DNA from: Hyphomicrobiales bacterium
GTDB lineage: Bacteria; Pseudomonadota; Alphaproteobacteria; Rhizobiales; Xanthobacteraceae
DNA length: 64,000 bases
Assembly: GCA_017305715.1 (NCBI GenBank)
Contig: JAFKKG010000028.1
Span: 1 to 64,000, forward strand
Direction of reading: 5' to 3'
Position numbers and translations under genes: made by a program. A model generated the notes under the pieces. The model did no database searches. It was not told the origin of the DNA and saw only the letters and a program-made list of their open reading frames with translations. Below are positions 46,466-54,486 of the stretch, one piece after another; position 1 is the stretch's first letter, and every line of letters begins with the position of its first letter.

Positions 46466-47800
46466 GTGGACACTAAGTATCTCATCAAGCAGCATAACAC
46501 TTACTCTGTTGTGGTGGAGATACCAAAGCGCCTTCAAGCCGTGGCAGGCCAGAAGCGCTTCAAGGTTTCTCTGAAGACCGGCAATCTAGCCGAGGCCAAC
46601 CGCCTAAAGCATAGCCATGTCGCTGAGTTCTTGCGCCGCATAGACGCCCTGGAGAAATCGTTCGATCCAAAAGCCCTCGTGATGAAGGACGCCAAAGAAT
46701 GGCGCGCCGAACTGGCAACGGCCAGCAAGGTTGAGGACGAAGAATACGGCGCATCTATCCACGGCGAACTTCTTGATCAGGTGAAGGAGCTTTCCCGCCA
46801 ACTTGCCGAAAAAGATGAAGCGCTGGCTCAAGCCTTCCACCAGACCGCCACAGGCGAGGGGACGCTACTTAAGGACCTCTACCCAACGTGGATCGCCGAG
46901 AGCACGGAGACCGGCCAGACCAAATCGCAGCATGGCAGCACCACGAGGCGGTTTATCAAATGGGCGGGCGAGTTCGTCACCGTAGAGGAGACCGACCGCA
47001 AGAAGGCCGGCGAGTACGTCAGTGATCTGATTGCGAACTCTCCCCTCGCTAGACGAACGATTAAGCGTCATCTGTCTTCGTTGTCATCGCTTTGGCAATG
47101 GTTGGAAAGTAAGGGCTACGTCAAGCAAGAGAGCAATCCCTGGCTCCGTCACAAGCTCGGTAAGCCAGCGAAGGGCAAGCCAAGGTATCGAAAGGTCCTA
47201 GAGGAAGAGGCGCTCCTGAGGCTCCTCAATGGGCGCTACAGCACTCCGCGCTATGCTCAGGTGCTTCATGACATGCTGCGCCTAGCACTATTGCAGGGTG
47301 GGCGGCTGGATGAGCTTTGTGCCATGAAGCGCACTGAGGTCCATAGGAGGGCCGATGGCTATTGGCTGGAGATTGCCAGCGGCAAGACGGACGCAGCCAT
47401 CCGAGAGATTCCCGCGCATCCTCTCGCGGTGCCAATCATTGAGCGCCGCCTAAGGGACAAGGATACGTACCTGTTCAAGGGACTGTTGCCGGGTGGGCCT
47501 GATAGCAAGCGCTCATGGTACGTCAGCAAAGCATATGGCCGCTACCGCAATAGCGAGGCGGTGGACGTGAAAGGCAGGGGCAGGGACTTCCACGCCCTGC
47601 GGAATACGTTCATCAGTTACATGGAGGGCCTAAAGGTGGCTGAGAGCACTGTGAAGCTCCTCGTAGGCCATGAGCGTGTGAGTATGACGTATGGTCACTA
47701 CTCCGATGGTCAACGTGTAGACCTGCCCGAGGCGATGAGGGCGCTAAAATACGGACCTGAGGTCATGCAGGCGATCAAGTTGAAGATGAAACCGGCGTAA
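46466..47800 (+). CDS. int: Tyrosine recombinase integrase
   Basis: A 444-residue phage-type integrase. An N-terminal arm and SAM-like core-binding domain come first (coiled segment near 110-135). The catalytic domain shows the five-residue set: Arg near 280 (GGRLDELCAMKR), Lys (SGKTDAA), His and Arg (FHALRNTF near 376-380), His (LLVGHERVSM) and Tyr (TYGHYSDG near 411). GTG 46466 follows GGGCAGGGG and starts VDTKYLIKQHNTYSVVVEIP. It is placed at attL, reading into the element. Confidence 0.93.
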   Translation: MDTKYLIKQHNTYSVVVEIPKRLQAVAGQKRFKVSLKTGNLAEANRLKHSHVAEFLRRIDALEKSFDPKALVMKDAKEWRAELATASKVEDEEYGASIHGELLDQVKELSRQLAEKDEALAQAFHQTATGEGTLLKDLYPTWIAESTETGQTKSQHGSTTRRFIKWAGEFVTVEETDRKKAGEYVSDLIANSPLARRTIKRHLSSLSSLWQWLESKGYVKQESNPWLRHKLGKPAKGKPRYRKVLEEEALLRLLNGRYSTPRYAQVLHDMLRLALLQGGRLDELCAMKRTEVHRRADGYWLEIASGKTDAAIREIPAHPLAVPIIERRLRDKDTYLFKGLLPGGPDSKRSWYVSKAYGRYRNSEAVDVKGRGRDFHALRNTFISYMEGLKVAESTVKLLVGHERVSMTYGHYSDGQRVDLPEAMRALKYGPEVMQAIKLKMKPA

Positions 47801-47834
47801 GTTGATTGCGTGCGGGTAGGTGGGCAATCAGGAA

Positions 47835-49187
47835 ATGGAAAAACTACTCGGCACCACACTATCAGCCACCTTTTGGGCAACGCACAATCCAGGCCCGACA
47901 TTCTCAGGCTCGCTCGATATTGGCGAAGATGGCTCAGCTTCGTTGAGAGTGACGGGAAGCCGTGCGGCATTGATGGCACTTGATGCTCTCCCGAGTTTCC
48001 ATATGCACGGCGTCGCTGAGGGCAAACAGATTACGTTGTTTGACTGCTTCACCACCTGGGTGCCTCACGTGTCAGCAGATAACAGCGCGCGCATTGTGGT
48101 CAACATCGTCGCATTTGGCGATCTGATCGAAAGTACGGAAACGGGCGTTGCGTCAGCGTTGTCGTTTACAACGCCGGAAATGATACGCTGGGCCAATCTT
48201 CGCGGCTTAACCTATAATAGCAACAAGGAAGTTAAGGCCACATACAGCGGTAAGAGGACAATGGAGGTCCACGCCGAAGGTGCCACTGTTCAATTTAGTA
48301 CTGGCATTAAAATCGAAACTAGTTCGGTCTCAGAATTAAATTTGGTGGAGCGAAACGGTGTTCGCATTGCGTTTGACCAACCTCAGTCGATCTTGGACAT
48401 TGACAGGTGGGTCACAAAAGTATGCCGCCTAATATCTTTGGCTCTCCGATGCCCAACCGTGTGTCGCGTTTATGAGCTAGAGCAGAAGAAGGGCGGTCCG
48501 ATCACAATCGTAACGCACTCTTCTAAAAGTGTTGCTGCTGAGACGAAGATGGTGCATCCGCTCTTTATCAGGCCGAAAAGGCAGGCGTTGTACGCAAGGG
48601 TGCTTCGATCATGGTTTGCTGAGTATGACAAGCTTGAGCCGGTGATTTCGCTTCGCGTTGCATTGTTGTCGCAGCCTGCGAAATTCCGCGAGTTTGAGTT
48701 TCTCACTTACGTGCAGGCTGTGGAAGCCCTCCACCGACGAACGCGCCCTGCGCGAACGCTTGTAGATAAGAAACAATATGCGGATTTGCACGGCAAGCTG
48801 GTTGAGGCAATTCCTTCACACTGGGAGACTAAGGCCGAGTTCGTGAACAAACTCAGATATCTGAACGAAATCTCTTTAGCTGACAGGTTACGGGACGTTT
48901 TTGCTTACGACAAAGAGCTGTTAGGCGCGCTGTTCAGAGATGAAGCAAAAGACGTCGCTCTGATTAAGGATTTGCGGAACTATTTCACTCACTATGACGG
49001 CAAGAAAAGTGAACGCGTCTTGGCGTACATAGGCACAACAAAGTTCTATTATTTGACGGCAAAAGTTCTGCTGCTTCTTGAGATTGCTATGCTGCGAGAG
49101 ATCGGATTCAGCCAAGCAGAAGTCAGAAGCCTCATACAGAATGATCCGACATATCGTGATCTTTGCAGAGCAGACCATTCACGCTGA
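47835..49187 (+). CDS. ApeA-like HEPN antiphage protein
   Basis: A 450-residue protein with the layout of ApeA: an N-terminal beta-rich domain beginning LGTTLSATFWATHNPGPTFSG (ApeA_NTD1-like) and a C-terminal helical HEPN domain. The HEPN RNase motif R-x4-H is intact as Arg381-NYFT-His386 in LIKDLRNYFTHYDGK. In E. coli, ApeA is an abortive-infection RNase. The assignment rests on domain layout and motif, not on a search. ATG 47835 is preferred; a GTG at 47820 is possible. Confidence 0.7.
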   Translation: MEKLLGTTLSATFWATHNPGPTFSGSLDIGEDGSASLRVTGSRAALMALDALPSFHMHGVAEGKQITLFDCFTTWVPHVSADNSARIVVNIVAFGDLIESTETGVASALSFTTPEMIRWANLRGLTYNSNKEVKATYSGKRTMEVHAEGATVQFSTGIKIETSSVSELNLVERNGVRIAFDQPQSILDIDRWVTKVCRLISLALRCPTVCRVYELEQKKGGPITIVTHSSKSVAAETKMVHPLFIRPKRQALYARVLRSWFAEYDKLEPVISLRVALLSQPAKFREFEFLTYVQAVEALHRRTRPARTLVDKKQYADLHGKLVEAIPSHWETKAEFVNKLRYLNEISLADRLRDVFAYDKELLGALFRDEAKDVALIKDLRNYFTHYDGKKSERVLAYIGTTKFYYLTAKVLLLLEIAMLREIGFSQAEVRSLIQNDPTYRDLCRADHSR

Positions 49188-49237
49188 GGGCGGTCAGAAT
49201 TGGGTAATGTAGGTTTGTGGTTAGGCGCGCGCCGCGT

Positions 49238-49753
49238 TTAGATGAAACCCAATTTGCCCCTGCCAACCGCCGTGGCGACCTTCACGGGGTTTTCAAGCAC
49301 CGAGCGAATGTACTCATGTATCTCGGCGCACACCTTCTCCACGTCTTCTATCGTGTGAGGCATAGGCACGCCGCGAACCCTTGCAGGCCCGTCACCAACG
49401 GACACCGCGATAGCGTCTCCGATCATCTCAAACTCAACGACGACGCGAGGCCAGAACCTTCCATCGTCGGCTTTGTGAGGGATGCCTACGGCAACACCCA
49501 TCTGAATAGGGGCTAGCGTTAGCGTCCCAGCGGTGTAGGTGCTGAATTTCGCGTCCCTATAGTCGTCTCCGTTGGTCTTGTAATCTCCAAGAGGAGGCAC
49601 CCCAATGACCTCAGCACCTTCGCCCAGGAAGTGCGGCAGGCGTTCAACAATGGCGTCACCGAACGCATGGACGGCCCGGAAGTTCTTGATGGTTAATTTG
49701 CTGTATCGCACCATTGCGTCTTGCAGTCCCTGCATTCGCTCGCTCAAAACCAC
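49238..49753 (-). CDS. Hypothetical protein, DUF2806 operon
   Basis: A 171-residue protein (GTG 49753 after GGGAGGAAGTAGC). It has a helical start (QGLQDAMVRYSKLTIKNFRA), a beta-rich centre (VEFEMIGDAIAVSVGDGPARV) and a helical end. No signal peptide or membrane segment. It is the third gene of a minus-strand run headed by the DUF2806 gene, 61 bases after its neighbour. No family recognised. Confidence 0.6.
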   Translation of the reverse strand: MVLSERMQGLQDAMVRYSKLTIKNFRAVHAFGDAIVERLPHFLGEGAEVIGVPPLGDYKTNGDDYRDAKFSTYTAGTLTLAPIQMGVAVGIPHKADDGRFWPRVVVEFEMIGDAIAVSVGDGPARVRGVPMPHTIEDVEKVCAEIHEYIRSVLENPVKVATAVGRGKLGFI

Positions 49754-49814
49754 GCTACTTCCTCCCTAGCTGCCAAATCGCCTGAACATTGCTGCCGTGC
49801 GGGACCATCTATAG

Positions 49815-50264
49815 TCATCGTGTTTTCGACCGCAGAAATCGTAGGGCCTCCGTGACTACGTGGAGCAGGTTATGGTCATCTACGACGACGGCGCCAGTCG
49901 TATCTCCAGCCATCGAAGCGCCTGCCATGATCCTCCCTGCAATTGCTGGAGGCCGCTCGTAGACTTCAGCCGCTTCGAGGCTCCGCGCGCTAATCGTCTT
50001 CACGTGTTTGAACGCATTGGCGACCTCGCTTGCCAGCTCGAAATCCGCGCTCTCCTTCTTGAAGCGCTTCCGCATCTGTCTGCGCTTAGTGCGATGCTGG
50101 TCACCGTTCCAGTTCGCACGATCTCGTGGAGCGGCCAAATAGTCGACGGAATGATCTATCACCACGCAAGCCAAGAACCCACGTCGCACACTTGATGGGT
50201 CCTGACGGAAATCCTCCACAGTAGGCTCAACAGTCTCGCTGAGATAGCGCTCAAGGTCTTTCAC
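49815..50264 (-). CDS. Hypothetical helical protein, DUF2806 operon
   Basis: A 149-residue mostly helical protein. GTG 50264 follows AGGAAGAGAG and is preferred to a TTG nine codons upstream. A segment DFELASEVANAFKHVKT resembles the 'NAxKH' helix seen in several uncharacterised HEPN-like families, and VVIDHSVDYLAAPRDRANW precedes it. It lies 45 bases after the DUF2806 gene. Role unknown; a toxin-like or defence part is inference from context. Confidence 0.6.
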   Translation of the reverse strand: MKDLERYLSETVEPTVEDFRQDPSSVRRGFLACVVIDHSVDYLAAPRDRANWNGDQHRTKRRQMRKRFKKESADFELASEVANAFKHVKTISARSLEAAEVYERPPAIAGRIMAGASMAGDTTGAVVVDDHNLLHVVTEALRFLRSKTR

Positions 50265-50309
50265 TGCCTCTCTTCCTAAACTTCTGCCCAAGCAGGCTAC
50301 AGCGCGCGC

Positions 50310-51443
50310 TCAGGCACGGTCGTCGTTGTGGTCACTGATCGTCATCTCATATCTCGGCTCGACCCACTCTAGTAAGGCAATTAGCCGCCTACTGAGTTGT
50401 GGAGCAACATCAGAGGTTTTCCAGGCACCCTTTGCGATGGTCTCGGTGATGGAATTTCGAGCAGTAAGCCGTATCTCCCTTCGCGATCCATCGGCGAGTG
50501 TTGGAACGATTGCAGTGCCGGGATGCTTCAATTCCTGTTCAAGAGCGTTCTGCAAGTACGCCTGCTCTAGGTCTTCACCAAGCGGCAGTTCTTCGATGCT
50601 TTTGAACACCGCGTTTGCGATATCGCTGCCACGCTTAGTTAACCCCAAGTGCGCGCGCGTCTGGGGGAGCTTCAAGTTGGCTGTCCGGCGGGTCTCGAAC
50701 GAGAAATCGCTTAGATTTAGTGGCGCACTGCTGACGATCTCTCGGACAAGCCCCATATCCATGAGCGCCGCTAGACCGATTGGTTCCGGTTGCGGCAGAC
50801 CGCTTCCGGGATGGGTCATGAACCCTATTCGAACAATCACTGTCACGAATTTCTTGAAGTCCTCCGCAATGTCTTTGTCGAACAGCCCAAGGGTTTGAAG
50901 CGCCGCAGCGGATAGCTTGACGGAGTTCTGCATGGATGCCGATGAGAGAGCGCGCGCCCAAAGGTTTTGCACATCGGCATCAGACACCTTCTGCGCAATG
51001 TCCGCGAACCTGAAGAGCCAATCCTCATCTATCTCGCGTGGTTCACCGTTGTTAGGGTCCCGCTCGGTAAACTCCAGCGCGCGCCTTTCGATAGCTTCTA
51101 AATTGATTTGCTCGCGGGCCAGTTCGATGCGGAGGCGCGCTGCTCGCCGTTCTAGCGCGGCTCGATGGTTAAGTTCAGCTATCTCATACTCGCGGCGCGC
51201 GGCTTCGAGCGCGGCATCTTTCTTAATCTCAGCATCAGTCTCTATCGCAACGCGGGCGGCTTCTGCTTTCGCTTCGCGCTTCGCCACCCACTCGCTCGTG
51301 AGAGCGTTACCGAGCCTCCCGAAGCCACGAACGATGGATTTGCCTGCCTCGCTCCCGACCTCAGCAATGGCCTCTTCGGTGGGCTGTCCTGGCAGGGACA
51401 AGCCCTTTCCTTTTGGCGGTGAGTGATCCCCAGACCCCGACAT
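50310..51443 (-). CDS. DUF2806 family protein
   Basis: A 377-residue protein. A Gly/Pro N-terminus precedes a long Ala/Glu/Arg-rich coiled coil (about residues 50-130). Then comes a conserved-looking stretch EIDEDWLFRFADIAQKVSDADVQNLWARAL, typical of DUF2806, a family found near phage and defence genes. ATG 51443 follows AAAGGG; a longer frame is open upstream. It is the first gene of a three-gene minus-strand run. The function is not known. Confidence 0.65.
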   Translation of the reverse strand: MSGSGDHSPPKGKGLSLPGQPTEEAIAEVGSEAGKSIVRGFGRLGNALTSEWVAKREAKAEAARVAIETDAEIKKDAALEAARREYEIAELNHRAALERRAARLRIELAREQINLEAIERRALEFTERDPNNGEPREIDEDWLFRFADIAQKVSDADVQNLWARALSSASMQNSVKLSAAALQTLGLFDKDIAEDFKKFVTVIVRIGFMTHPGSGLPQPEPIGLAALMDMGLVREIVSSAPLNLSDFSFETRRTANLKLPQTRAHLGLTKRGSDIANAVFKSIEELPLGEDLEQAYLQNALEQELKHPGTAIVPTLADGSRREIRLTARNSITETIAKGAWKTSDVAPQLSRRLIALLEWVEPRYEMTISDHNDDRA

Positions 51444-51562
51444 GTGCTGCCCTTTCCGCTCATCCAAATAGGGATCACAGGCGGCCATCACAACCTGCTT
51501 GATATTGTACACAATTTGATCTAATGTCCGTTAGAGCAAATCGTGTTATTAGGATTAAAGTC

Positions 51563-52267
51563 ATGGCAGAAGGCAAGTTCGTGTCATACCTGCGTGTCTC
51601 GACCGACAAGCAGGGCCGCAGCGGCTTGGGCATTGAAGCCCAGCGCGGCGCGGTCGAGCGGTATCTCAACGGTGGCCGGTGGACTGTGGCCGCTGAGTAC
51701 GTTGAGACAGAGAGCGGGAAGCGCTCAGACCGCCCGAAGCTCGCCGCAGCCTTAGCGCACGCCAAAGCCATCAAGGCCAAACTGGTCTTTGCCAAGCTAG
51801 ACCGGCTCACCCGCAACGTGGACCTCCTGCGGTCTCTTGTCGCCAGCGACGTGGACCTCGTGTTCTGCGACCTTCCATCGGTGCCTCCCGGCCCTATGGG
51901 CAAATTCCTCCTGACGCAGATGGCTGCGGTGGCCGAACTCGAAGCTGGCCTGATCGGCGAGCGCACGAAGAACGCCCTGGCAGCGGCGAAGGCGCGCGGG
52001 GTGAAGCTGGGCAACCCCAATGGGGCACGAGCGCTTAGAGGGAAGCAGACCGGCAACGCGGAGGCTGTGGCTAGGATCAAGGAAAAGGCCGCACAGCGCG
52101 CTATGGACCTTCAGGGCATCATAGAGGGCATCAAGCGCTCAGGCATCACGAGCGTCCGCAGCATTGCTGAAGAGCTAAACAGACAAGGTATTCACTCGCC
52201 TCGTGGGGGCTCATGGCACCCTACAGCCGTTGCAAGGCTCCTCAATCGCCTTCCCAAAGCCGCCTAA
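51563..52267 (+). CDS. Serine recombinase (resolvase family)
   Basis: A 234-residue site-specific recombinase. The N-terminal catalytic domain has the nucleophile Ser13 in YLRVSTDKQGRSG, with DRLTRNVDLL and GERTKNALAAAKARG downstream; the C-terminal part carries a helix-turn-helix (SIAEELNRQGIHSPRGGSW HPT). It is the medium-size invertase/resolvase type. Its partner sites are not identified; imperfect repeats at 52461 and 52854 are possible but weak candidates. Confidence 0.9.
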   Translation: MAEGKFVSYLRVSTDKQGRSGLGIEAQRGAVERYLNGGRWTVAAEYVETESGKRSDRPKLAAALAHAKAIKAKLVFAKLDRLTRNVDLLRSLVASDVDLVFCDLPSVPPGPMGKFLLTQMAAVAELEAGLIGERTKNALAAAKARGVKLGNPNGARALRGKQTGNAEAVARIKEKAAQRAMDLQGIIEGIKRSGITSVRSIAEELNRQGIHSPRGGSWHPTAVARLLNRLPKAA

Positions 52268-52283
52268 CGCACAGGAGACCACC

Positions 52284-52391
52284 ATGCTCATCCAGGCCGC
52301 AGCGATTGCCTTGATCCTCTCAGCCCTTGTGCAGTCGCCAACACTGTTTGTAGCGAGCTTGGCGGGGCTGGCTGGCGCGCTTTGTATCTGA
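52284..52391 (+). CDS. 35-residue hydrophobic peptide
   Basis: ATG 52284 follows a good AGGAG six bases upstream and 16 bases after the recombinase stop. The product MLIQAAAIALILSALVQSPT plus LFVASLAGLAGALCI is almost entirely hydrophobic with a break in the middle, like a short membrane or hairpin peptide. No family recognised. Confidence 0.5.
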   Translation: MLIQAAAIALILSALVQSPTLFVASLAGLAGALCI

Positions 52392-52900
52392 ATGGTCGCT
52401 TAGAGCGCTCTAGAGCCTCAATGGTTTGTTGGCTCAGAGGGTTAAGCTCGCCATCTGACACCTATACACCAAGAGGCGATCTGGATATCGCAAACCACTC
52501 ACCCGATGCTTCGGCCAATGTCCAAAACCGGACGGCCGAAATCCTGTGGCCACAGTCGTGAGGGCTTGGCTCGCGGCACGGGCTCACAGCTTGCACGCCC
52601 CAACCATGCGCTCCTGACGTTCGGTAGGGTCCCTTGTCGGGTCCCTCCGGCTTCAGGCGATTTGAAAAATGTTCGTTCTAATCGATTTCAAAAAGTCGGA
52701 GTAAATCCGCCGTTGTTGTTTGATCAAAGCGCGATGAGAAAACGCCTCCGGGGCCGGGGCCAACTTTTAAACATTGTGGCAAACGGACGCAGATTGTGGC
52801 GGCGCGGCAGGGATTCGAACGTGGTGTCAGTTGGATAGTCAATCCGGAGACTACCTTTACACAAGAGGCGGTCTGGATACCGAAGATGAAGGCCAGCAAC
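52392..52900. other. Gene-free stretch with imperfect repeats
   Basis: No coding region stands out. Two similar segments of about 30 bases lie at 52461-52490 and 52854-52882; both read roughly ccT.TACAC.AAGAGGCG.TCTGGATA.CG. A GAGCGCTC palindrome occurs at 52403-52410 and again at 60375-60382. A short tRNA-arm-like CAGGGATTCGAAC at about 52808 has no surrounding tRNA. Confidence 0.4.
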
Positions 52901-53047
52901 TCAAAACGAATTTGCTAGTTCAATCTCCGCTTGGAGCGCGGTGATGCGGCGCTCGGCTTCCTTGGCTGACAGGTTCTTTTCAAAGAGCTTCGGCTGGTAA
53001 GCCTCTGCGCTGAGCGATCGAAGGGTCGCAGGCTGGCGGGGCGTCAT
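52901..53047 (-). CDS. Small DUF3072-like protein
   Basis: A 48-residue frame (ATG 53047, TGA 52901) encodes MTPRQPATLRSLSAEAYQPK followed by LFEKNLSAKEAERRITALQ and AEIELANSF. The 'RQPAT..LRSL.xEAYxP..F...LS..EA.RRI..L.AEI' pattern matches small DUF3072-type proteins known in rhizobia. A few residues after 'RQPAT' seem missing, so it may be a decayed copy. AGGGG sits just upstream. Confidence 0.5.
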   Translation of the reverse strand: MTPRQPATLRSLSAEAYQPKLFEKNLSAKEAERRITALQAEIELANSF

Positions 53048-53211
53048 CGACCCCTGGCTCAAATCGCTGGCTGAAGCCCGACGCCTCGCTGCACGGCAAG
53101 GCTGGGGCTATCAGCACGTCCAGGCGCTCATCGTCGCCATCCGACCAGTACGCGGAAGCCGCTACCGGCAATCGTTCCTACCTTCTCGACAAGCCCCAGA
53201 GTGTTGGTGGT
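53044..53211 (+). pseudogene. Frameshifted remnant of a small hypothetical gene
   Basis: On the plus strand the frame reads IDPWLKSLAEARRLAARQ and WGYQHVQALIVAI, then continues in another frame as DQYAEAATGNRSYLLDKPQ. A single extra C near 53142 explains the shift. The joined product resembles small rhizobial proteins ending in 'AIDQYAEAATGNREYFLNKPHSVG', from memory. No start codon is seen, so it is probably a remnant. Bases 53212-53385 hold nothing recognisable. Confidence 0.45.
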
Positions 53212-53385
53212 GCCGGATTTGCCTGGGGATGGATGCTCTTGGGTGTCAGTGTGGTGCTGGGATGCCGTGCCAGTGCCTAAGGTCATCGGCTATCGATTCC
53301 GGAATAGACGAGCCCGTTATCGTAGAAATCATGATCGACCCCGCGAAGGTGAACTGAACTACTTTGTTTTGCGGACGCCCCTAAG

Positions 53386-54378
53386 CTAGGAGTGCGTGAA
53401 GACATTCGCCGCAAGGGTCAAGAAAGTTTGGACTGTAGGAATCAAAAGCAAGCTAAAGCCGAGCCCGTAAAAGGCAGCAATTACCAGCCTCAATAGCGGC
53501 TTTGTATGATCGAGAGCCATGTAGTGCAAAGTCAGCACGTCATTTCGAAATTTCTCCGTCACTGCGAGCTCTTCGAGGCTGTCAATAAAGCCCATAAGAA
53601 TTCTGGCGCCAGAATGGATGACGTGGGCAATTTTGGATGGGTCTGGTCGATGCCTAAAGTCCTCGAACGGGTGACTGTTAGCCTCGGGGTCGTCTCCAAC
53701 CCTATCGCGCGTTTCGTCTGACACCTCATCGCGGGATATAGAACCGTACATATCGCTGATAACGGCTGAAAACAGCACATGGAAGTCGTCGGGTTGACCT
53801 AACCCACGCATCATTCCAAACGATTCACGGTATTCCTCGTCTCCCATCCATTTGCTATATTCGTAGGCGATAAACGGGAAAATCAGCGTCATCTTCGGTT
53901 TGCTGACCAAAGGCGCTTCGGTCGTTTGATATTCGATCGCTGTCGAGTAGTTCTTTATATCCAGCGGGCAAAAGAGCACGAATAGCGCCGAACCAACACC
54001 CAGAAACGTTAGGCCAAAATAGACGTAATAGAGCCGCACGAGAGTAAGCTTGCGGGCGGCATCAGTTGAGCTTTCGACGGTGAGATGAAACCAGCGGCGT
54101 ACTAGCTCGGGCGAGAGCGTTAGAACGTCCACTACAGCCTGGTTGAATAAAAGTAGAGAGCCAAGGAAGGGGACAACGATTGTCAGCGCGAGCAATCGCG
54201 ATTGCCCAATTCGCCGGATAGCCGACCAAGGTATTTTGGACACAGCATGGCTGTTCTGGACCTTCCAACACCAGTCCTGAAATCTCTGAGAGAAAGTGCG
54301 TTGCATTGTCCGCCAAGAAACCCCCAAAAGGGGCTGTATGAATGTTCGCACTATTTCAAGCCTTCGGGTTTCGGGCAA
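53386..54378 (-). CDS. Multi-pass membrane protein of unknown function
   Basis: A 330-residue inner membrane protein. Hydrophobic segments are at about 62-82, 120-140 and a C-terminal pair near 300-325; between them is a polar region (about 150-290) rich in Asp/Glu. It is divergent from the PD-(D/E)XK nuclease candidate, with 108 bases between starts, which suggests shared control. A Met at codon 25 is an alternative start. No family recognised; membrane proteins beside nucleases are common in defence modules, but this is only context. Confidence 0.6.
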   Translation of the reverse strand: MPETRRLEIVRTFIQPLLGVSWRTMQRTFSQRFQDWCWKVQNSHAVSKIPWSAIRRIGQSRLLALTIVVPFLGSLLLFNQAVVDVLTLSPELVRRWFHLTVESSTDAARKLTLVRLYYVYFGLTFLGVGSALFVLFCPLDIKNYSTAIEYQTTEAPLVSKPKMTLIFPFIAYEYSKWMGDEEYRESFGMMRGLGQPDDFHVLFSAVISDMYGSISRDEVSDETRDRVGDDPEANSHPFEDFRHRPDPSKIAHVIHSGARILMGFIDSLEELAVTEKFRNDVLTLHYMALDHTKPLLRLVIAAFYGLGFSLLLIPTVQTFLTLAANVFTHS

Positions 54379-54486
54379 TCACAGCGCGCCAGTTAGACAC
54401 TGATGCCGAGTGAGAAACCTGGTTGTCAACCGTTGGATGCCTATCTAATGTCTGGCCATATTTTCCTAATTTAGAGGCCCCCGAAT

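Noticed and set aside
52800..52825. tRNA T-arm-like GCAGGGATTCGAAC
   Set aside because: No acceptor, D-arm or anticodon stem around it; at most an old tRNA fragment.
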